Shown here: positions 45,947-54,643 of the stretch, piece after piece
Numbering within the stretch: the first letter of the stretch is position 1
Layout of the letters: each line of letters starts with the position of its first letter
Position numbers and translations under genes: made by a program
Source: Hyphomicrobiales bacterium
Lineage (GTDB): Bacteria; Pseudomonadota; Alphaproteobacteria; Rhizobiales; Rhizobiaceae
DNA length: 64,000 nt
Direction of reading: 5' to 3'
NCBI GenBank assembly: GCA_900469955.1
Contig: UBYX01000033.1
Span: 1 to 64,000, forward strand
The notes under the pieces: generated by a model
Seen by the model: only the letters and a program-made list of their open reading frames with translations
Told to the model about the DNA's origin: nothing
Databases searched by the model: none

Positions 45947-46930
45947 CTATCGCGTCTCAATCGCGCTCTGGTCGAGGGCCAACCGGAAGACATCGGGGTC
46001 GATATTCCCGCCCGAGCAAACGGCTATCACCGTCTCGCCTAGTGTTTCGGCATGGAAAAGAGCCGCGGCCAGAGCCACGGCACCACCTGGTTCCACAACG
46101 ATCTTCAGACGGTTGAAGGCAAGTGCCACCGCATGAAGCGCTTCACTTTCCGTCACGACGAGCCCCGGACCACAAAGCCGCGACATGATCGGGAATGTAA
46201 TCGCGCCCGGCTGCGGTGTGATGATTGCATCGCAGAGCGAGCCCGATTGGGTGGAATTGCGTTCAATCCTCCCGGAAGCCAGGGAACGTGCGACATCGTC
46301 GAAACCTTCCGGCTCGCACGGATGCACCACGAAATCCGGCGCTTTCGCATTCAAGGCCAGGGAAACACCCGAAATAAACCCGCCACCGCCGGTCGGCACC
46401 AGCACATCGGCCTTCTCGATGCCGAGTTCTTTGGCCTGCTCGGCGATCTCCAATCCGGCGGTGCCCTGCCCAGCAATTACCAGCGGCTCGTCGAACGGCT
46501 TGATGAGGGTGAGCTGGCGCTCCTGCGACAGCCGCGCGCCGATAGCATCGCGATCCTCGTTGGCGCGATCATAGAGCACAACCTCGGCGCCATAGGCACG
46601 GGTGTTGTCGATCTTGATGCGTGGGGCATCGGACGGCATGACGATGACGCTCGGGATGCCATGTATCTTCGCCGCCAGCGCCACACCTTGCGCATGGTTG
46701 CCGGAAGAGAAGGCGATAACGCCTTTGGCACGCACATCGGGTGCGAGAGCCGATATCGCCGACCAGGCACCCCGGAACTTGAAGGAACCGGTGTGCTGCA
46801 GACATTCCGGCTTCACGAATATCCGGCGCCCCGCAATCTCGTCGAGAAATGGAGAAGACAGCAACGGCGTGCGGCGCACGTGCCCATCCAATCGGGCCTG
46901 CGCGGCTTCGATCATACTGATATCGGTCAT
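45947..46930 (-). CDS. Serine/threonine dehydratase-like PLP enzyme
   Basis: Fold-type II PLP enzyme of 327 residues. Lys51 in GSFKFRGAW is the cofactor lysine; SSGNHAQG binds the substrate carboxylate; the Gly-rich phosphate loop is PTGGGGFISG near 175. It lacks the C-terminal ACT-like regulatory domain of biosynthetic IlvA, so it is a catabolic threonine/serine dehydratase or a serine racemase relative. It lies downstream of the EEP gene on the same strand after about 80 bases. Confidence 0.88.
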   Translation of the reverse strand: MTDISMIEAAQARLDGHVRRTPLLSSPFLDEIAGRRIFVKPECLQHTGSFKFRGAWSAISALAPDVRAKGVIAFSSGNHAQGVALAAKIHGIPSVIVMPSDAPRIKIDNTRAYGAEVVLYDRANEDRDAIGARLSQERQLTLIKPFDEPLVIAGQGTAGLEIAEQAKELGIEKADVLVPTGGGGFISGVSLALNAKAPDFVVHPCEPEGFDDVARSLASGRIERNSTQSGSLCDAIITPQPGAITFPIMSRLCGPGLVVTESEALHAVALAFNRLKIVVEPGGAVALAAALFHAETLGETVIAVCSGGNIDPDVFRLALDQSAIETR

Positions 46931-47010
46931 GTGAAAATTCCAAGGAAAGACGAAGCAGGTGGCCCGCAGCCTATCGGCGCTTCATCTCCTGGTAAAGACC
47001 GTAGAACATG

Positions 47011-47841
47011 TCAGCCAGCTTCCGCTTGCTCTCTGGCGGGCAGCATGCCCAATTTCAGCACCGCCTTGATCGGCAGGTGGTCGGATGCAAGTCTTGCGAG
47101 CGGAGTATCGTGGGTCTCCACTGTTTCCAGCAATCCCGGGCGGTTCGCCATGATCCGATCTAGTGCCAGCACCGGCAGGCGAGACGGGAAGCTTGGCACC
47201 GCAGCCGGCAGGCCGAAGACGCTTGCAAGCGTGTTCAGGGAAGACCGGTCTCCAAGCCGCCATTCGTTGAGATCGCCCATCAGCACGGTCGGCTGTTCGT
47301 CACGCGATCGCAAGATGTCGATGATGACGCGGGCCTGCTGGTGTCGGGAACGGTTGAGAAGCCCGAGATGGGCCGCGATGATGCGGAACGCACTGCCGTC
47401 CTTCAATTCCAGTTCGGTGATAAGGGCGCCCCGCGGCTCGAGCCCCGGCAATTTGACCTGATGTACGTCGCGCACCAGCCCTTCGCGAAAGAAGACGACG
47501 TTGCCGTGCCAGCCATGCGCCTTGGCAACGCCGCTGATCGGAACCGGGAAGAGCCCGGTTTCACGCTCCATCCAGGCGAGGTCGAGCAGCCCGCGCCGTT
47601 CGCCGAACCGGGTATCGGCCTCCTGAAGCGCGATCACGTCGGCACCGATCTCGCGGATGACATGGCTGGTTCGAGCCGGATCGAACTTGCCGTCGATGCC
47701 CACGCATTTATGCACGTTGTAGGAGGCAACCAGCATGCCCTTGGCTCGGTCATGCGGCGCATGGACCCCGGCTCCGCGGTCCTTGCGGGCGCGGATTGAT
47801 GCCAGGATGTTTATGGGAAGATTTGTGCGCTTTTCCCGCAT
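47011..47841 (-). CDS. Endonuclease/exonuclease/phosphatase-family protein
   Basis: EEP-fold metallohydrolase of up to 276 residues. Motifs in order: SYNVHKC (metal and catalytic region), ALQEADTR with the metal Glu, AAHLGLLNRSRHQQA, MGDLNEW and the final catalytic SDHLPI. ATG 47841 lacks a clear ribosome site, and an internal ATG at 47736 directly precedes the domain, so the start is uncertain. It follows the cardiolipin synthase gene after 72 bases. Such pairs of EEP protein and PLD-type synthase are common, which suggests a membrane or phospholipid role. The 3' end may hide a frameshift (see findings). Confidence 0.8.
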   Translation of the reverse strand: MREKRTNLPINILASIRARKDRGAGVHAPHDRAKGMLVASYNVHKCVGIDGKFDPARTSHVIREIGADVIALQEADTRFGERRGLLDLAWMERETGLFPVPISGVAKAHGWHGNVVFFREGLVRDVHQVKLPGLEPRGALITELELKDGSAFRIIAAHLGLLNRSRHQQARVIIDILRSRDEQPTVLMGDLNEWRLGDRSSLNTLASVFGLPAAVPSFPSRLPVLALDRIMANRPGLLETVETHDTPLARLASDHLPIKAVLKLGMLPAREQAEAG

Positions 47842-47913
47842 GGTTCCGAAGGTTATTCGCAGAGGGGTGGATTATACGGCAATCCGCTCATCGATCTAGC
47901 ATTTCCAGTTCCG

Positions 47914-49374
47914 TCAAAGATAGGGTGAACCGAGCCACAGCACGCGCTCGATGAGACGTACCGCAAAGGGTCTTGCCATCAACGCCTCAAGCGTCACTTC
48001 AGTTGCGGAGGAAATCGCCAGATCTATCCTTCGCTCCAGAGCCTCCGCAAATGGACAGTCAAGCACTTCCAGATCAACCTCAAAATTCAGCCGAAGCGAT
48101 CTCGGGTCGAGATTGGAGGACCCCACATAGGCCCATCGCCCATCAATCGATATGAGCTTCGAATGATTGAAGGGGCCGGAAGCCCGCCAGATGCGGCAAT
48201 AGTTCTTCAGCATCTGGTCGAATTGCGCGGTCATGGCCCGGTCGACCAGAACCAGATTGTTGGTGGTGGGGACGACGATGTCGACAACGACGCCGCGCCG
48301 AGCCGCGGTAACCAGTGCAGTAATCAGTTCCCGATCGGGCAAGAAATATGGAGAGACGATGCGAATGGAGGAGCGGGCGACGGAAAAGGCTCCCATCAGC
48401 ATCTTGTGGTTCGTCTCCACGCTGCGGTCGGGACCCGACGATACAGCTCGAATGAAAACCGGATTTCCCGCTTCTGCTCCAGGCGTGTCCAGCGCCCATG
48501 CCTCTCCATCCAGCGTTTCGCCGGTGGCAAAGCGCCAGTCAGCTGCGGCGATCGCAAAAAGATCTGCAATAACCGGCCCCGTGACCCTGAAATGCGTATC
48601 GAAAGCGCACCCGTCGCCACTGAATTCGCTGGAAAACCCTTCGCGGATATTCATGCCGCCGGTGAAGGCCACTTTGCCGTCCGCCACCAGGATCTTCCGG
48701 TGCGTCCTGAGATTTGCGTAGGGCAGCCGAAGACCGATGATGACGTTGCCGTTGAAGACGTCGACCGCGACGCCGCCGTCATGCAGCATTCCGAGCACGC
48801 TGGGCACTGAATATCGGGCTCCGACGGCATCGATGAGAACGCGCACCTCGACTCCCCGTTTGACGGCGCCGATCAATGCGTGAACGAATCGCTGGCCGAC
48901 CTGATCGCGGTCAAAAATATAAGTCTCCAGGATGATGCTGCGCTGCGCTTCGTCGATCGCCTCCAGCATCGCGCCATAAGCTTCATCTCCGGTGTCGAGC
49001 GCAACGATCGTGTTGCTGGTCGTCAGGCGATGACGAGTCACTCGGTCGCCGAGGGTTTTCATGGCGCGAAACCGATGGCCGAAATCATTTATAATTTGAT
49101 CGTCGGTCGCGTCATAAGCTGCAAAATGAGCCCGAATTTCGCCCTGTAACAATGCACGCCGATCGCTGATGACGGTGCGGCGAATACGGTTCACGCCGGC
49201 AATCATATAAAGCACGGCGCCCACGATCGGCGAGAGAATGATGATGCCGACCCAGCCGACCGCAGCGCGAACTTCTTCCTTGGTCATGGCGGCGTGAACC
49301 GCCGCAGCCGTTCCCGCCAGGACCGAAATTGTGAAGAGTATATGCGGCCAGTAGGCCTCGGCGAGATCAAGCAT
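47914..49374 (-). CDS. cls: Cardiolipin synthase (phospholipase D superfamily)
   Basis: Membrane enzyme of 486 residues that joins two phosphatidylglycerols into cardiolipin. Two N-terminal membrane helices (about 10-30 and 37-60) are followed by two HKD motifs: HRKILVADG near residue 226 and HSKLISIDG near 404. Each is followed by the GG/GS-N/S element (GGMNIREG, GSSNLDPRS). Length and layout fit bacterial ClsA-type enzymes. It probably forms an operon with the downstream EEP gene. Confidence 0.92.
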   Translation of the reverse strand: MLDLAEAYWPHILFTISVLAGTAAAVHAAMTKEEVRAAVGWVGIIILSPIVGAVLYMIAGVNRIRRTVISDRRALLQGEIRAHFAAYDATDDQIINDFGHRFRAMKTLGDRVTRHRLTTSNTIVALDTGDEAYGAMLEAIDEAQRSIILETYIFDRDQVGQRFVHALIGAVKRGVEVRVLIDAVGARYSVPSVLGMLHDGGVAVDVFNGNVIIGLRLPYANLRTHRKILVADGKVAFTGGMNIREGFSSEFSGDGCAFDTHFRVTGPVIADLFAIAAADWRFATGETLDGEAWALDTPGAEAGNPVFIRAVSSGPDRSVETNHKMLMGAFSVARSSIRIVSPYFLPDRELITALVTAARRGVVVDIVVPTTNNLVLVDRAMTAQFDQMLKNYCRIWRASGPFNHSKLISIDGRWAYVGSSNLDPRSLRLNFEVDLEVLDCPFAEALERRIDLAISSATEVTLEALMARPFAVRLIERVLWLGSPYL

Positions 49375-49451
49375 AGCGCGAAATATAGGCGCACTCGCGT
49401 TTTGCGCAATCGGAGCGGGACCAATAGTTTAGGACCGGCTCCAACTGGAAC

Positions 49452-50807
49452 TCAGGCCGTTAGCTGTTTCTGAAACACATCAAGCGAGGCCTCAAAGGTA
49501 TCGAAAATGGCATCCACCTGTTGCTCGTTGACGATCATTGGCGGGCAGAGCGCCATGGAATCCCCGATCGCCCGGGAGATGAGACCTTTTTCGACCATGA
49601 TGGAAAACAGCTTCGGACCAAGCTGCCCGGCAGCAAAGCCATCACGCGGCTTCAACTCCAACGCGCCGATCAGGCCGACGCCGCGAGCTTCGATGGCCAG
49701 CGGATGACCTTCGAGCGCCTTCAGGCGGCTCTGGAACTTCGGCGCCAGCACCCGCACGTTGCCGACGAGATCACGTTCCTCGATGATCGCGATGTTTTCC
49801 AGCGCCACGGCGGCCGCCACCGGATGCCCCGCCGCGGTTACCCCATGACCGAAGGTGCCGATCTTCGCCGATTCATCGGCGAGCGGCTGGTAAACGTTCT
49901 CATTGATCAGCAGGGCCGAAATGGGTTGGTACGACGAGGAAATCTGCTTGGACAGCGTCATGATGTCGGGCTGAAGCGCATAGGTCGTCGTGCCGAACAT
50001 CTCGCCGGTCCGGCCAAAACCGCAGATCACCTCATCGGCGATAAAGAGAACGTCATATTTTTTCAGCACCTTCTGGATGGCTTCCCAATAGCCCGCAAGT
50101 GGCACGATGACCCCGCCGGCACCCATGACCGGCTCGCCGATGAAGGCCGCCACCGTTTCAGGGCCCTCCTTGAGGATCAGTTCTTCGAGGTCCTTTGCGC
50201 AGCGCTCAACGAACGCTGCTTCGGTCTCGCCATCCTGCTTGAAAGTACGATAGTGCGGGCAGGTCGTGTGGAAAATCCCCGGCAATGGCAGGTCGAAGGA
50301 GCGATGGTTGTTCGGCAGGCCGGTGAGGCTCGCAGCAGCGATCGTCACCCCGTGATAGCCCTTGATGCGGGAGATGATCTTCTTCTTCTCCGGCTTGCCG
50401 AGCGCATTGGAGCGATACCAGACCATCTTGATCGCGGTATCGTTGGCCTCCGACCCGGAATTGGTAAAGTAAGCCTTCGACATCGGCACCGGCGCCATCT
50501 GGATCAGCTTTTCGGCGAGCTCAATGGAGGGTCCGTGGCTGCGGGCGGTAAAGGTATGATAGTAAGGCAATTTTGCCATCTGCCTTGTGGCCGCTTCAAC
50601 GAGACGATTCTCGCCGAAGCCGACGGCCACGCTCCAAAGCCCTGCCATAGCTTCGATGTATTTCTTGCCGTTGTTGTCGTAGACGTAGATGCCTTCGCCG
50701 CGATCCATCACCACGGAACCGTCCCGTTCCAATGCACGGGCATTGGTATAGGAGTGAAGATGATAAGCCTTGTCCCGGGCTTCGATGGAGTTCGGCTGAA
50801 TAGTCAC
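49452..50807 (-). CDS. Class III omega-aminotransferase
   Basis: PLP-dependent aminotransferase of 451 residues in the aspartate-aminotransferase/omega-transaminase group. It likely acts on a polyamine, beta-alanine or similar amine with pyruvate. Visible motifs: TNSGSEANDTAIK, the metal-free cofactor Asp in FIADEVICGFGRTG, and Lys287 in TLSKQ as the Schiff-base lysine. GTG 50807 is the start: GAGGAGGT precedes it by 5 bases, and upstream in-frame codons overlap that site. The amidohydrolase gene lies 133 bases upstream on the same strand, which suggests a shared catabolic unit. Confidence 0.9.
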   Translation of the reverse strand: MTIQPNSIEARDKAYHLHSYTNARALERDGSVVMDRGEGIYVYDNNGKKYIEAMAGLWSVAVGFGENRLVEAATRQMAKLPYYHTFTARSHGPSIELAEKLIQMAPVPMSKAYFTNSGSEANDTAIKMVWYRSNALGKPEKKKIISRIKGYHGVTIAAASLTGLPNNHRSFDLPLPGIFHTTCPHYRTFKQDGETEAAFVERCAKDLEELILKEGPETVAAFIGEPVMGAGGVIVPLAGYWEAIQKVLKKYDVLFIADEVICGFGRTGEMFGTTTYALQPDIMTLSKQISSSYQPISALLINENVYQPLADESAKIGTFGHGVTAAGHPVAAAVALENIAIIEERDLVGNVRVLAPKFQSRLKALEGHPLAIEARGVGLIGALELKPRDGFAAGQLGPKLFSIMVEKGLISRAIGDSMALCPPMIVNEQQVDAIFDTFEASLDVFQKQLTA

Positions 50808-50940
50808 GGGGGACCTCCTCTGAGCATGCCACGATAGATGGATTTTCATAGGAGCAAACCGCGGCATTGGACAGCCCCAATTGCCGTTTTCAGCCCCGTC
50901 GAATCGTCAAAAGAATTGACGGTTCGATCAATGGATTTGG

Positions 50941-52374
50941 CTATTTCACCGTCATCGCCGCGACTGGCGGTTCGGCACCGGGCGGAATGGGGCTCGTATA
51001 AACCTGTCCCTTGCGGCGTTTCTTCAAGTCGGCCCAGGCGGCCTCGCGGAGCTGCTCGCTCTCAATTGCGGCAAGACCGGTCGCAGCCATGGCCTTGGCC
51101 GCGGAGATCATGCCTTTATGCGCAAGAGGGCTCTTACCCTGCGCAACGACCTGCCATGTATGAAGCTGCGTGCCGACGGCAAGCGTGGCGCCATAAGCCT
51201 GCACGGTCGGCACGACCCAGCTGACGTCGCCGACATCCGTAGAACCGCCCATCTGTCGATTTTCGTTGTGCGGCGGCAGGATGAAATCCGCAAGCGGGAC
51301 GTCCCGCTCCTCCAGTCGCTCCTGGTTCCAGCTCGCCGAAATGTCCTGCGGGGTCAATGTTGCGCGGATTTTTTCCGCGAACGCCCGATCTTCCTCTTCG
51401 AAGGGCGGTGGACCGATGCTGTCCCACACGTCCTGCATCACGTCCATCAAGGGTGTGTTGACGATAAGGTTGGATACGCCCGCAAGGATGGTGCTCTCGA
51501 CCTTCGTTTCGGTCATCAAAGCCGCGCCTTCTGCAACCTTTTTCACACGTTCGATCAGCGAGAGGAGGCCGGGCAGTTCCGGAGCACGGACGACATAACG
51601 AACCTTGGCATATGCCTGCACCACGTTGGGCGAAATGCCGCCAGCATCGAGGACTGCATAATGAATGCGGCAATCGGACGGCATATGTTCACGCATATAG
51701 TTGACGCCGACATTCATCAGCTCCACCGCGTCGAGAGCGCTGCGGCCAAGCTCCGGGACGGCAGCGGCATGAGCCGCGCGCCCAGTAAAGCTGAAATCGA
51801 TGCGGCAATTGGCTAGCGAAGTTTCGCGCTGCACCCCCGCAAAGTTGCTGGGGTGCCAGCTGATCGCAATATCCACATCCTCGAAGGCGCCGGCACGAAC
51901 CATGAAAGCCTTGGCCGCACCGCCTTCTTCCGCAGGGCAGCCGTAGTAGCGCACACGGCCGGGCGTTCCGGTCTCCTCCAGCCAATCCTTGAGCGCCGTC
52001 GCCGCAAGAAGCGAGGCAGAGCCGAGAAGATTATGGCCGCAGCCATGCCCATTTGCGCCGGCGACGATCGGCTCGTGACCGGTAAGCCCCGCCTTCTGGC
52101 TCAGTCCTGCCAATGCGTCATATTCACCGAGGAAGGCGATGATCGGGCCGCCTTTGCCCGCCTCTCCGATCAGCGCTGTCGGAATGTCGGCCACGTTTTC
52201 GGTAATGGCGAAACCCTGAGCTTCGAGCATTTCGCGGTGCGCCGCAGCTGACAGCTTCTCCATGTAGCAAGTCTCAGGCGTCTCCCAGACCCGGTCCGAC
52301 AATTCAGTGAAAATCTCCGTCTTGCGGTCGATAAGATCCCAGATGAGCGGGAGATTGGAATTGCCTGTCCTCAT
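50941..52374 (-). CDS. M20 amidohydrolase, AbgB-like (p-aminobenzoyl-glutamate utilisation type)
   Basis: Predicted metal-dependent amidohydrolase of 477 residues from ATG 52374. The motifs fit the AbgB subgroup: FLGEYDALAGLSQKAG, NGHGCGHNLLGSASL with metal ligands, and YGCPAEEGGAAK with the catalytic glutamates. A late histidine lies in the GTQLHTWQVVAQGKS segment. AbgB cleaves aminobenzoyl-glutamate in other bacteria; the substrate here is unproven. The gene is divergent from the dpp operon and lies upstream of the aminotransferase gene. Confidence 0.87.
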   Translation of the reverse strand: MRTGNSNLPLIWDLIDRKTEIFTELSDRVWETPETCYMEKLSAAAHREMLEAQGFAITENVADIPTALIGEAGKGGPIIAFLGEYDALAGLSQKAGLTGHEPIVAGANGHGCGHNLLGSASLLAATALKDWLEETGTPGRVRYYGCPAEEGGAAKAFMVRAGAFEDVDIAISWHPSNFAGVQRETSLANCRIDFSFTGRAAHAAAVPELGRSALDAVELMNVGVNYMREHMPSDCRIHYAVLDAGGISPNVVQAYAKVRYVVRAPELPGLLSLIERVKKVAEGAALMTETKVESTILAGVSNLIVNTPLMDVMQDVWDSIGPPPFEEEDRAFAEKIRATLTPQDISASWNQERLEERDVPLADFILPPHNENRQMGGSTDVGDVSWVVPTVQAYGATLAVGTQLHTWQVVAQGKSPLAHKGMISAAKAMAATGLAAIESEQLREAAWADLKKRRKGQVYTSPIPPGAEPPVAAMTVK

Positions 52375-52888
52375 GAAACCACTGCCTCGATGCAAATAAC
52401 GCTGATTGAAACGCCGAACCGTACTCCATTCTCGCCCCATGGCAATGCGGCAACGCAGCAAAAAGCAGCGCTGGTGAGGGATCACGCATCTGAAATGAAA
52501 AAGTGACCCAAAAGGCGAATTTTCGCATCTCGACAACAGAATGATAATCGCTATGCTCCCGCGCCGTTGCCGGTCGAGAATCTAAAGATCGAGCCAAAAA
52601 TGGTAAGAAGACATGGGGATTGTGTCGAACTTGCGGAAAATTTTCTAAGAAACGCTATCGCTACGAAAATAGATGGAGCTATAGCCTTTCGAAAACCTGG
52701 CGCTCTGGAATTACGTGAACGTAAAATGACATCCGCCAGGAGGAATAATCGAGGCACACGAGGGTCTAAGTCGCCGACCGGGAGGTAAATAACAAGAATA
52801 CCAAGCTTGAAGCGCACCGTTGCGCATCTAGTTCAATGACAGATCACCTGGGCCGCAAAGGGCCACAGGTCACAAGGGAGAAACTATC
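52375..52888. promoter_or_regulatory. Divergent region between the AbgB-like gene and dppA, with symmetric elements
   Basis: About 510 bases, AT-rich in the middle. Symmetric elements: TTACGT-GA-ACGTAA at 52711-52724; a small hairpin GCGCA/TGCGC at 52812-52825; and ACCTGGGCC/GGCCACAGGT at 52846-52870, just before the dppA ribosome site. These are candidate operators or leader structures for dppA. Two short overlapping open frames (52567-52788 plus, 52551-52817 minus) look random. No gene was recognised. Confidence 0.5.
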
Positions 52889-54484
52889 ATGAAATACAAA
52901 CTGACCCTTGCCGCAGCGCTGCTGTCGGCGACCTTCTTCGCGAGCGCTGCAAGCGCCAAGACCTTCGTTTACTGCTCCGAAGGTTCTCCGGAAGGTTTCG
53001 ACCCCGGCATCTACACGGCCGGCACCACCTTCGACGCGTCCGCTCATCCGATCTACAACCGCCTTCTCGAGTTCAAGCCTGGCACGACGCAGCCGGAGCC
53101 AGGCCTCGCCGAGAGCTGGGAAATTTCCGACGACGGCACGGTCTACACCTTCAAGCTTCGCCCGAATGTGAAGTTCCAGACCACCGACTTCTTCACCCCG
53201 AGCCGCAATCTGAACGCCGACGACGTTGTCTTCTCGATCGGCCGCCAGATCGACACGAAAAACGCCTGGAACCAGTACATCCCGGGCGCTGCCTGGGAAT
53301 ATGCAGCCGGCATGGGTTTCCCGGAACTCATCAAATCGGTGGAAAAGGTAGATGACCTCACGGTAAAATTCACGCTGAACAAGCCGGAAGCGCCGTTCCT
53401 CGCCAACCTCGCCATGCCTTTCGCATCGATCATGTCGAAGGAATATGCCGACAGCCTAGACAAGGCCGGCAAAAAGGAACAGTTGAACCAGATGCCGGTC
53501 GGCACCGGTCCGTTCACGTTCGTCGGCTACCAGCAGGATGCGGTTATCCGTTACAAGAAGAACGCCGACTACTGGGGTCCGGCTCCGAAGATCGACGATC
53601 TGGTCTTCGCAATCACCACCGACGCAGCCGTTCGCTACCAGAAGCTGCAGGCTGGCGAATGCCACCTCATGCCGTATCCGAACGCGGCCGATGTTCAGTC
53701 GATGAAGTCCAATCCGAACCTCACGGTTCTGGAGCAGGAAGGCCTGAACGTCGCCTATCTCGCCTACAACACGACCCAGGCTCCATTCGACAAGGTCGAA
53801 GTCCGCAAGGCGCTGAACAAGGCGATCAACAAGAAGGCGATCGTTGATGCCGTCTTCCAGGGCATGGCGACCCCGGCGAAAAACCCGATCCCGCCGACCA
53901 TGTGGTCCTACAACGAGGCTACGCAGGACGACGCCTATGACCTGGATGCTGCAAAGAAGATGCTCGCCGACGCCGGCGTCAAGGATCTTTCGATGAAGCT
54001 GTGGGCGATGCCGGTTTCGCGTCCGTACATGCTGAACGCTCGCCGCGCGGCTGAAATCATGCAGGACGATTTCGCCAAGATCGGCGTCAAGGTCGAGATC
54101 GTTTCATATGAATGGGCCGAATATCTCGATCGCTCCAAGGCCAAGGACCGAGACGGCGCTGTCATTCTCGGCTGGACCGGCGACAACGGCGACCCGGACA
54201 ACTTCCTCGACACTCTGCTCGGCTGCAATGCCGTGGGCGGCAACAACCGCGCTCAGTGGTGCAACAAGGAGTTCGACGAACTCGTGAAGAAAGCCAAGGT
54301 CACGTCCAACGACGAGGAACGTACGAAGCTCTATGAGCAGGCACAAGTGATCTTCAAGAAGGAAGCTCCCTGGGCCACTCTCGATCACTCCCTCTCCATC
54401 GTTCCGATGCGCAAGGGTGTGACGGGCTTCACCCAGAGCCCGCTCGGCGACTTCACCTTCGAAGCCGTCGATATCACCGAGTAA
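52889..54484 (+). CDS. dppA: Dipeptide ABC transporter, periplasmic binding protein
   Basis: Captures dipeptides in the periplasm for DppBCDF. The protein has 531 residues with a signal peptide ending ASAASA, then KTFVYCSEGSPEGFDPGIY, nearly identical to the mature start of E. coli DppA. Other shared blocks include NADDVVFSIGRQ, IPPTMWSYN, and GWTGDNGDPDNF, which contains the conserved Asp that grips the peptide amino group. Cysteines in EGSPEG-flanking YCSE and in AGECHL match the family disulphide. AAGGGAG precedes the ATG. A terminator-like hairpin separates it from dppB. Confidence 0.96.
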   Translation: MKYKLTLAAALLSATFFASAASAKTFVYCSEGSPEGFDPGIYTAGTTFDASAHPIYNRLLEFKPGTTQPEPGLAESWEISDDGTVYTFKLRPNVKFQTTDFFTPSRNLNADDVVFSIGRQIDTKNAWNQYIPGAAWEYAAGMGFPELIKSVEKVDDLTVKFTLNKPEAPFLANLAMPFASIMSKEYADSLDKAGKKEQLNQMPVGTGPFTFVGYQQDAVIRYKKNADYWGPAPKIDDLVFAITTDAAVRYQKLQAGECHLMPYPNAADVQSMKSNPNLTVLEQEGLNVAYLAYNTTQAPFDKVEVRKALNKAINKKAIVDAVFQGMATPAKNPIPPTMWSYNEATQDDAYDLDAAKKMLADAGVKDLSMKLWAMPVSRPYMLNARRAAEIMQDDFAKIGVKVEIVSYEWAEYLDRSKAKDRDGAVILGWTGDNGDPDNFLDTLLGCNAVGGNNRAQWCNKEFDELVKKAKVTSNDEERTKLYEQAQVIFKKEAPWATLDHSLSIVPMRKGVTGFTQSPLGDFTFEAVDITE

Positions 54485-54505
54485 TTTAGCGGCTCACAAT
54501 GTTTT

Positions 54506-54543
54506 TGCCGCGGGACGCGTTGCGTTTCCCGCGGCATTTTCTT
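54506..54543 (+). terminator. Terminator/attenuator between dppA and dppB
   Basis: The stem TGCCGCGGGA/TCCCGCGGCA with loop CGCGTTGCGTT is followed by TTTTCTT, 21 bases after the dppA stop. In peptide transporter operons such a hairpin usually allows partial read-through, giving more binding protein than permease. Confidence 0.85.
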
Positions 54544-54643
54544 ATGAGACGCCAAAAAATGTGGCACAGACGCCTCAATCGCCGCTTCCATGGCTTGACA
54601 AAGTCTTGAATCGGCCACGACCGAAACCATCGAAGGTTTTAGA

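Noticed and set aside
52551-52817. Overlapping small open frames on both strands upstream of dppA
   Set aside because: No ribosome site, no hydrophobic or conserved pattern, and both lie across the expected promoter region.
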